The position numbers and the translations under genes were made by a program. Under the pieces are notes generated by a model. The model searched no databases. It had not been told where the DNA came from and was given only the letters and a program-made list of their open reading frames with translations. From Verrucomicrobiales bacterium (lineage in GTDB: Bacteria > Verrucomicrobiota > Verrucomicrobiia > Verrucomicrobiales > DEV007), in NCBI GenBank assembly GCA_007123695.1, contig SLGN01000292.1, positions 1 to 10,303 on the forward strand: a stretch of DNA of 10,303 nt, read 5' to 3'. This document shows positions 5,721 to 10,303 of the stretch, one piece after another (position 1 is the stretch's first letter; the number at the start of each line of letters is the position of its first letter).

Positions 5721-7064
5721 ATGACCACCCGCCGCCACGCCCTCCGCTCCCTCTTCGGCAGCTCGCTGCTGATGCCGGGAATGCTTTCCGAACTGCTCGC
5801 GGAAGGCCGACCCGCCGCCCCGCTCGGCTCCGGTCTCCACCATCCGGCCAAGGCCAAGCGCGTCATCATGATCTACGCCACCGGCGGGGTCTCGCACATC
5901 GACACCTTCGACCCGAAATCGGCGGAAAAGGGCCGCGACGGCACCGGCAAGGACAAGCTCATGGGCAACCTCTTCGGCTCGTGCCGCAACAAGCGCTGCG
6001 GCACCGAGGTCAGCGACCTATTCCCCCGTCTCCGCGAAGTCATGGACGAGATCTGCCTCGTCCGCTCGATGAACGCCTCGCACTTCGACCACAGCGAGGC
6101 CACCCTCGGCATGCACACCGGCTCGCCCACCTTCGCGCGGCCGAGCATGGGCTCGTGGATCAGCTACGGCCTCGGCAGCACGAGCCGCGACCTGCCCTCC
6201 TTCGTCGTCATCGCCCCCCACCTGCCCTACGCCGGCACCCAGGTCTACGCCAGTGACTTCCTCCCCGCCGTCCACCAGGGCACCCGCGTCATTCCCGGCG
6301 ACAAGCCCATCGCCAACCTCGACACCCCCGGCGCCGCGAAAGGTCTCCACGCCCGCGAGCTCGACCTCGTCGCCAAGCTGAATGCGAAGCACCTCGCCGC
6401 CCGCGAGCACGACAGCGCCCTCGCCGCCCGCATGGAGAGCTTCGAGACCGCCTTCCGCATGCAGACCGCCGCGCCCGAGGCATTCGACCTCTCGCAGGAA
6501 CCCGCCCACATCCGCGAACTCTACGGCATCGACCGCCCGCTGAAAGGCCCCGGCGCCGACTTCGCCTGGCAATGCCTCGTCGCCCGCCGCCTCGCCGAGC
6601 GCGGCGTGCGCTTCATCGAGCTGATCGACACCGGCTCGCGTCCGAACTGGGACTCGCACGGCGAGATGAAGGACCACGCCGACCTCGCCCACAACGTCGA
6701 CCAGCCCACCGCCGCCCTCGTCACCGACCTGAAGCAGCGCGGCATGCTCGACGACACCATCGTCCTCTGGGCCACCGAGTTCGGCCGCACCCCGCACCGC
6801 GAGGGCAAGAACGGCCGCGGCCACCACCGCGACTGCTTCAGCGTCTGGCTCGCGGGCGGCGGCTTCAAGAAGGGCCACGTCCACGGCGTCACCGACGAGA
6901 TCGGCAAGTACACGCTGCAAGATCCCGTCGAGGTCCACGACCTCCACGCCACCGTGCTCCACCAGCTCGGCATCGATCACGAGCGACTCACCTACCGCCA
7001 CGCCGGCCGCGACTTCCGGCTCACCGACGTCCACGGCCACGTCGTGCGCGACCTGCTGGCGTGA
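5721..7064 (+). CDS. DUF1501 protein, Tat-exported, alkaline-phosphatase/sulfatase-like superfamily
   Basis: A 447-residue protein, normal length for the family. The N-terminus MTTRRHALRSLFGSSLLMPG has the twin-arginine pattern T-R-R-x-x-L, so folded export is likely. Seen in order: RVIMIYATGGVSHIDTFDPK (47-66), HFDHSEATLGMHTG (121-134), W310-D311-S312-H313, ATEFGRTP (351-358) with GRGHH (365-369), FSVWLAGGGFKKG (373-385), and H406-D407-L-H409-A-T. These are the conserved blocks of DUF1501, related to the metal-dependent alkaline phosphatase/sulfatase superfamily; D, H and E residues in them are the likely metal ligands. No substrate can be assigned. Such genes normally sit directly behind a PSD1-type gene, forming a pair whose joint role is undefined. 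Here 578 bases holding an antisense toxin-antitoxin pair lie between. The ATG at 5721 is chosen because upstream in-frame sequence is antisense to the antitoxin. No Shine-Dalgarno sequence or clear own promoter is seen. Confidence 0.94.
   Translation: MTTRRHALRSLFGSSLLMPGMLSELLAEGRPAAPLGSGLHHPAKAKRVIMIYATGGVSHIDTFDPKSAEKGRDGTGKDKLMGNLFGSCRNKRCGTEVSDLFPRLREVMDEICLVRSMNASHFDHSEATLGMHTGSPTFARPSMGSWISYGLGSTSRDLPSFVVIAPHLPYAGTQVYASDFLPAVHQGTRVIPGDKPIANLDTPGAAKGLHARELDLVAKLNAKHLAAREHDSALAARMESFETAFRMQTAAPEAFDLSQEPAHIRELYGIDRPLKGPGADFAWQCLVARRLAERGVRFIELIDTGSRPNWDSHGEMKDHADLAHNVDQPTAALVTDLKQRGMLDDTIVLWATEFGRTPHREGKNGRGHHRDCFSVWLAGGGFKKGHVHGVTDEIGKYTLQDPVEVHDLHATVLHQLGIDHERLTYRHAGRDFRLTDVHGHVVRDLLA
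5724..5733 (+). repeat. right copy of 10-bp direct repeat ACCACCCGCC
   Basis: Identical to 5143-5152. It encodes the second to fourth residues (Thr-Thr-Arg) and the start of the fifth codon of the DUF1501 protein, and lies directly after its ATG. Together with the left copy it delimits the inserted segment 5153-5723. Confidence 0.5.
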
Positions 7065-7219
7065 AGAAGACCTGTCGGCGGAACTTGTTCGCCACCTCGG
7101 AGACGGCGAAAGCGTGCAGGGCACGGCGCGCCGGGAGAGCTGGCCGAATTCCGTCACTTGTCGAACCAGAGCTGCGCTCTAACCTGTGACCGATGTTTGT
7201 GCAAGGCAATCGGACGACC

Positions 7220-9667
7220 ATGATTCACCCATTCAAGCGCCCGTGCCTTTTCGTCGCCGCCGCGCTGTCTCTCGCCGCCCCGGTCCGCGCCGGCGACGCC
7301 TTGGAATTCTTTCTCGAAAAGCACTGCCTCGCCTGCCACGGACCCGAAAAGGAAAAGGGCGACCTGCGCATCGACACGCTCTCGCGCGATTTCCAGCTTG
7401 GGGCGGACAGCCATCTCTGGGCCGAAGTGCTGGAGCAGGTGAACTCGGGGGCCATGCCGCCGAAAAAGGAAAAGCGCCCCGGCAGAGAGGAGATCGCGGC
7501 CTTCGTCTCCACGCTGGATTCCCTCGTGAAGCAGGGCAAGGCCGCGCGGCTGGCGGCGCGACCGCCGGTGGCGCTCTACCGTCTCAGCCGCACCGAGTAC
7601 CAAAACACCGTCCACGACCTGCTGGGCGTGCGCTACGATCCCACCCAGCCGGGCGAGCTGAACGAGGATTCCCTGTGGCATGGATACGAAAGGATCGGCT
7701 CCGAGCTGACGCTTTCCCCCTCGCACGTGGACCGCTACTTCCGCGCCGCCGAGACCGTGCTGGAGCGGGCTTTCCCGGCGGAGGCGAAGTCGGAGGCAGG
7801 TGCGAACAAGGTGCGGAAGACCGCCGCCGACCTGCGCTACGGCGGAGGCGCGCGCCAGCAGGAAGCGCTCGACCGTCTCCGCGTGAAACGGCCGCTGCGC
7901 TACCTGCTCTTTCCCGGCCGCACCCAAACCGCCCTCTCGCCCAGTTGGTTTGGGCAGACCGGTCCCAGAGACAGCGGTCTCTACCGCGTCCGCCTCCAGG
8001 CCAGCGGCATCCGTCCGCCGGGGGGGCAGCCGGCCCATCTCAGCATCGGAAAGTCCGTAGGCGCAGGCAGGGAGGATGTGGAAGCGCTCATCGACTTCGA
8101 CATCACCGCGCCGGAGGACGAGCCGGAGATTTACGAGCAGGAGATTCTCCTGGAAATGCCGGTCGATCTGCAGTTCTGCGTCGTGGCCACCGAGGGAGTG
8201 GACGCGCGCAAGGGCGCCGCCTTCCGCAACGCGCTCACTAGCGGAGCCTACCTCTTCACCCACAGCAGCGAGCCCTTGCTGCTCGACCCGAACGCGCCGC
8301 AGATGTTCGACGACGAAGGAAACGGCCTTTTCTCCACCGTCATCCTCGATTGGATCGAGTGGGAGGGGCCGCTGGTCTCGGAAAGCGAAACATCTCTGCT
8401 CCAGAATGTCCTGCCGCCCGACGACGCCTCGCCGGAAACGGTGGCCGAGCACCTCCTCCGCTTCACCGAGCGGGCCTGGCGCCGCCCCGTCGAGGTCGAG
8501 GAGGTGGAGCAATACCTGCGCACCTACCACGAGGAGCGCGAAGCCGGCGAAACCGTCGCGGAATCCTTTCGCTCGGCCCTGCTGGGGGTGCTGACTTCGC
8601 GGAATTTCTTCTACCTCGTCGAAGGCGGCCCGGAGCCCCGCGAGCAGCTCAACCAAGCGGAACTCGCCACGCGGCTCTCCTACTTCCTCTGGAGTTCCAT
8701 GCCGGACGGGCCGCTCCTCGCTGCGGCGAAGAAGGGCTCGCTTGCGGAAGAGGGCTTGGGGCGGCAAGTGGACCGGATGCTCGAAGACGGCAAATCCGAC
8801 CGCTTTGTCGAGGATTTTACCCGCCAATGGCTGCAGCTCCATCGCCTCGGCATGTTCCCCCCCGACAAGAAGCTCTACCCCTCCTACGACCGCTGGCTGG
8901 AGACCAGCCTGCGCCGCGAACCCGTCGAATTCTTCCGCGAGATGTTCGTCAACGATCTGCCGATCGTCGAGTTCATCGATTCCGACTGGACCGTCGCCAA
9001 CGCGCGGGTCACCGCCTTCTACGGACTGCCCGAACCGGAGACCGACGGCTTCCAGCGCGTGTCGCTCCGGCCCGAGCACCAGCGCGGCGGACTCCTCACC
9101 ATGGGCGCCGTGCTCGGACTCAGCTCCGACGGTACTCGCCACCGTCCCGTCCATCGCGGCGTCTGGCTCAGCGAGGCGATCTTCAACAAAACGCCTCCGC
9201 CCCCTCCCGCCAACGTCGATCCCATCGAGCCGGTGCCGCCGCAGGGCGAAAAGATCACCATCCGACAGCGCCTGGAAGTCCATGCCAAGGACGCCAACTG
9301 CGCCGCCTGCCACGGGCGCATCGACCCCCTCGGCTTCGCCTGGGACAACTACGACGCCATCGGCAAATGGCGCACCCGCGAGCGCGTCGAGTCCGGCAAA
9401 GGCGAAGACCCGCCCGTCGACGCCTCCGGTGCCCTCCCGGATGGACGGTCCTTCGCAAACGCACGCGAGTTCAAGCAGCTTCTGCTCGCCGACAGCGACG
9501 CCCTGCGCCGCGCCTTCATCGAGCACCTCTGCACCTACGCCCTCCGCCGCGTCCTCACCGTGGACGACCAGGAAGACATCGACCGCATCGCCACCGCGAC
9601 CCGGACCTCCGGCCTCAAAGACATCGTCCGCACCGTCGCCCTGTCGGAGCTGCTGCGGAAGCGGTGA
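7220..9667 (+). CDS. PSCyt1-PSD3-PSD5-PSD4-PSCyt3-PSD2 (DUF1587/1595/1592/1588/1585) cytochrome-type protein
   Basis: An 815-residue exported protein of a second PVC-expanded family. Seen: a Sec signal (residues 1-24, [19 protein letters not shown]); PSCyt1 with C36-L-A-C39-H40 then [12 protein letters not shown] and GAMPP (77-81); a PSD3/DUF1587 block, [18 protein letters not shown] (120-137); a long middle region (about 200-400) ending in the PSD5-like [19 protein letters not shown] (415-433); PSD4/DUF1592 (about 475-605) with [15 protein letters not shown] and [12 protein letters not shown]; PSCyt3/DUF1588 (about 610-720) with [18 protein letters not shown] and C694-A-A-C697-H698 in a [16 protein letters not shown] context; and PSD2/DUF1585 (about 735-815) with [10 protein letters not shown]. 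The two CxxCH sites imply c-type heme outside the cytoplasmic membrane. The ATG at 7220 gives a compact signal; an in-frame ATG at 7193 would lengthen it by nine residues. It lies 155 bases after the DUF1501 gene and may be a separate unit. Its TGA touches the octamer array. Confidence 0.94.
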   Translation: MIHPFKRPCLFVAAALSLAAPVRAGDALEFFLEKHCLACHGPEKEKGDLRIDTLSRDFQLGADSHLWAEVLEQVNSGAMPPKKEKRPGREEIAAFVSTLDSLVKQGKAARLAARPPVALYRLSRTEYQNTVHDLLGVRYDPTQPGELNEDSLWHGYERIGSELTLSPSHVDRYFRAAETVLERAFPAEAKSEAGANKVRKTAADLRYGGGARQQEALDRLRVKRPLRYLLFPGRTQTALSPSWFGQTGPRDSGLYRVRLQASGIRPPGGQPAHLSIGKSVGAGREDVEALIDFDITAPEDEPEIYEQEILLEMPVDLQFCVVATEGVDARKGAAFRNALTSGAYLFTHSSEPLLLDPNAPQMFDDEGNGLFSTVILDWIEWEGPLVSESETSLLQNVLPPDDASPETVAEHLLRFTERAWRRPVEVEEVEQYLRTYHEEREAGETVAESFRSALLGVLTSRNFFYLVEGGPEPREQLNQAELATRLSYFLWSSMPDGPLLAAAKKGSLAEEGLGRQVDRMLEDGKSDRFVEDFTRQWLQLHRLGMFPPDKKLYPSYDRWLETSLRREPVEFFREMFVNDLPIVEFIDSDWTVANARVTAFYGLPEPETDGFQRVSLRPEHQRGGLLTMGAVLGLSSDGTRHRPVHRGVWLSEAIFNKTPPPPPANVDPIEPVPPQGEKITIRQRLEVHAKDANCAACHGRIDPLGFAWDNYDAIGKWRTRERVESGKGEDPPVDASGALPDGRSFANAREFKQLLLADSDALRRAFIEHLCTYALRRVLTVDDQEDIDRIATATRTSGLKDIVRTVALSELLRKR

Positions 9668-9783
9668 TGGAGTCATGGAGTCATGGAGTCATGGAGTCAT
9701 GGAGTCATGGAGTCATGGAGTCTTGGAGTCTTGGAGTCTTGGAGTCTTGGAGTCTTGGAGTCTTGGAGTCTTGGAGTCTTGGA
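9667..9783. repeat. octamer tandem array: seven ATGGAGTC, then seven TTGGAGTC
   Basis: Seven perfect copies of ATGGAGTC fill 9667-9722, followed without a break by seven perfect copies of TTGGAGTC at 9723-9778 and a partial copy TTGGA at 9779-9783. The variants differ only at the first base, and no unit carries any other change. The first base of the array is the last base of the preceding TGA. The array ends three bases before the ATG of the four-helix-bundle gene. Because the unit is eight bases, copy-number changes would shift any frame read through it. Perfect homogeneity suggests recent expansion. Confidence 0.97.
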
Positions 9784-9786
9784 AGA

Positions 9787-10303
9787 ATGCGCATGAGAGC
9801 CGAACGACGAAATAAGAACCGCGGATACCAGCAGTTGTTGGTTTGGCAGGATGCTGTCGAGCTTTATGGGCTCGCGTTTGATGCGGTTCGTCGATGGCCC
9901 TTCGAGCAAAAGAAGGTGGCATCCCAGTCCTTGGCATCCAGTGATTCGGTTCATCGCAACATTGCCGAAGGCTACTGCCGCCGAACCATCCGCGAGTATC
10001 TCCAGCATCTCAATGTCGCTTTGGGTTCGCTGGGTGAAACCCTCTCCGGTTTCATCGCCTACTCAAGAACCGGGCAGATCGATTCTTCGACCTTCGAGCC
10101 AATCGATGCGCTAGTTTTCCGATTGGAGAACCGTCTCTTGAAGCTCGTTGCGTCTCTGGAGCGCAAACGCGATGCAAACGATTGGACTGAAACCCTCGTC
10201 GTCCATGAAGAATCCATCGCCTACAGCACGGACTCCTCAGTGACCCACGATCTCAAAATCCTTCTGGATACGCTCCAATCACAGCGGAGTTCCGAAGGTG
10301 TGA
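9787..10303 (+). CDS. four-helix-bundle protein (S23/23S rRNA intervening-sequence-protein-like), C-terminus cut by window edge
   Basis: The frame is open for 172 codons from the ATG at 9787 to the right edge. Seen: the family opening YQQLLVWQDAVELYGLAFD (14-32), the central helix with SQSLASSDSVHRNIAEGY (47-63) and REYLQHLNVALGSLGET (69-85), then a fourth helix (about 103-126, DALVFRLENRLLKLVASLER). Known relatives: proteins encoded by intervening sequences in 23S rRNA genes, and the Avd accessory protein of diversity-generating retroelements. Most free-standing copies have no known function, and no reverse transcriptase or variable repeat is visible here. Family members are usually about 120-130 residues; this one continues for at least 45 more beyond the bundle, with no recognised motif. 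It is visibly less GC-rich than its neighbours, suggesting acquisition. A second in-frame ATG is at 9793. The array directly upstream leaves little room for a normal ribosome binding site. Confidence 0.88.
   Translation, partial: MRMRAERRNKNRGYQQLLVWQDAVELYGLAFDAVRRWPFEQKKVASQSLASSDSVHRNIAEGYCRRTIREYLQHLNVALGSLGETLSGFIAYSRTGQIDSSTFEPIDALVFRLENRLLKLVASLERKRDANDWTETLVVHEESIAYSTDSSVTHDLKILLDTLQSQRSSEGV

Noticed and set aside
7077..7093. Hairpin GGCGGAAC/GTTCGCC after the DUF1501 gene as a terminator
   Set aside because: The stem needs a bulge, the loop is too short, and no T-run follows.
7158..7185. TTGTCG, 16 bases, TAACCT as a promoter for the second cytochrome-type gene
   Set aside because: The -10 box matches at only three of six positions. 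It could be real but is too weak to annotate.
7154..9676. Minus-strand open frame of 840 codons antisense to the second cytochrome-type gene
   Set aside because: It mirrors a gene with clear signal peptide, heme motifs and conserved domains. The antisense product is low-complexity (runs of G, A, V, E, R) with no recognisable motif, the usual artefact in GC-rich DNA.
9667..9783. CRISPR-like array
   Set aside because: The eight-base units are directly contiguous with no spacers, and no cas gene is present. It is a simple tandem repeat.
9787..10303. Diversity-generating retroelement, suggested by the Avd-like four-helix fold
   Set aside because: No reverse transcriptase, template repeat or variable repeat is visible in the window. 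The fold alone is common in stand-alone proteins.

Overview
The window looks like a GC-rich chromosome segment from the PVC superphylum (Verrucomicrobiota or Planctomycetota). The evidence is three large proteins of families that expanded there: a PSCyt1/PSCyt2/PSD1 protein, a DUF1501 protein and a PSCyt1/PSD3/PSD5/PSD4/PSCyt3/PSD2 protein. I lean towards Verrucomicrobiota because of the GntR-PSD1-DUF1501 arrangement and the octamer repeat beside a four-helix-bundle gene. That is a judgement from memory, not a measurement.

Left part (1-1936). A minus-strand pair comprises a small protein of unknown function and an NDP-sugar nucleotidyltransferase that runs off the left edge. A plus-strand gene with a good sigma-70-type promoter encodes a secreted or membrane-anchored protein of unknown function. 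It is followed by what looks like the orphaned C-terminal end of a photolyase/cryptochrome.

Centre (1963-7064). A GntR/FCD regulator has a perfect 14-bp palindrome between its -35 and -10 boxes. Its stop overlaps the start of an 811-residue PSCyt1-PSCyt2-PSD1 protein with two CxxCH motifs. The presumed partner, a Tat-exported DUF1501 protein, follows only after a minus-strand ParD/ParE-type toxin-antitoxin pair. The pair fills the junction almost exactly and is bracketed by a 10-bp direct repeat: one copy directly after the PSD1-gene stop, the other directly after the DUF1501 start codon. The antitoxin promoter appears to give a leaderless mRNA.

Right part (7220-10303). A second exported cytochrome-type protein (PSCyt1-PSD3-PSD5-PSD4-PSCyt3-PSD2, again two CxxCH motifs) ends at a 14-unit octamer array. 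The array switches cleanly from seven copies of ATGGAGTC to seven of TTGGAGTC. Three bases after the array starts a four-helix-bundle (S23/IVP-like) gene with an unusually long C-terminal part, which runs off the right edge.

How the genes work together: the three large proteins probably act together outside the cytoplasmic membrane, under the GntR regulator. Their substrate cannot be read from the sequence. The toxin-antitoxin pair and the repeat plus four-helix-bundle gene look like later arrivals. The best candidates for something unusual are the toxin-antitoxin insertion inside the operon junction and the two-phase octamer array.
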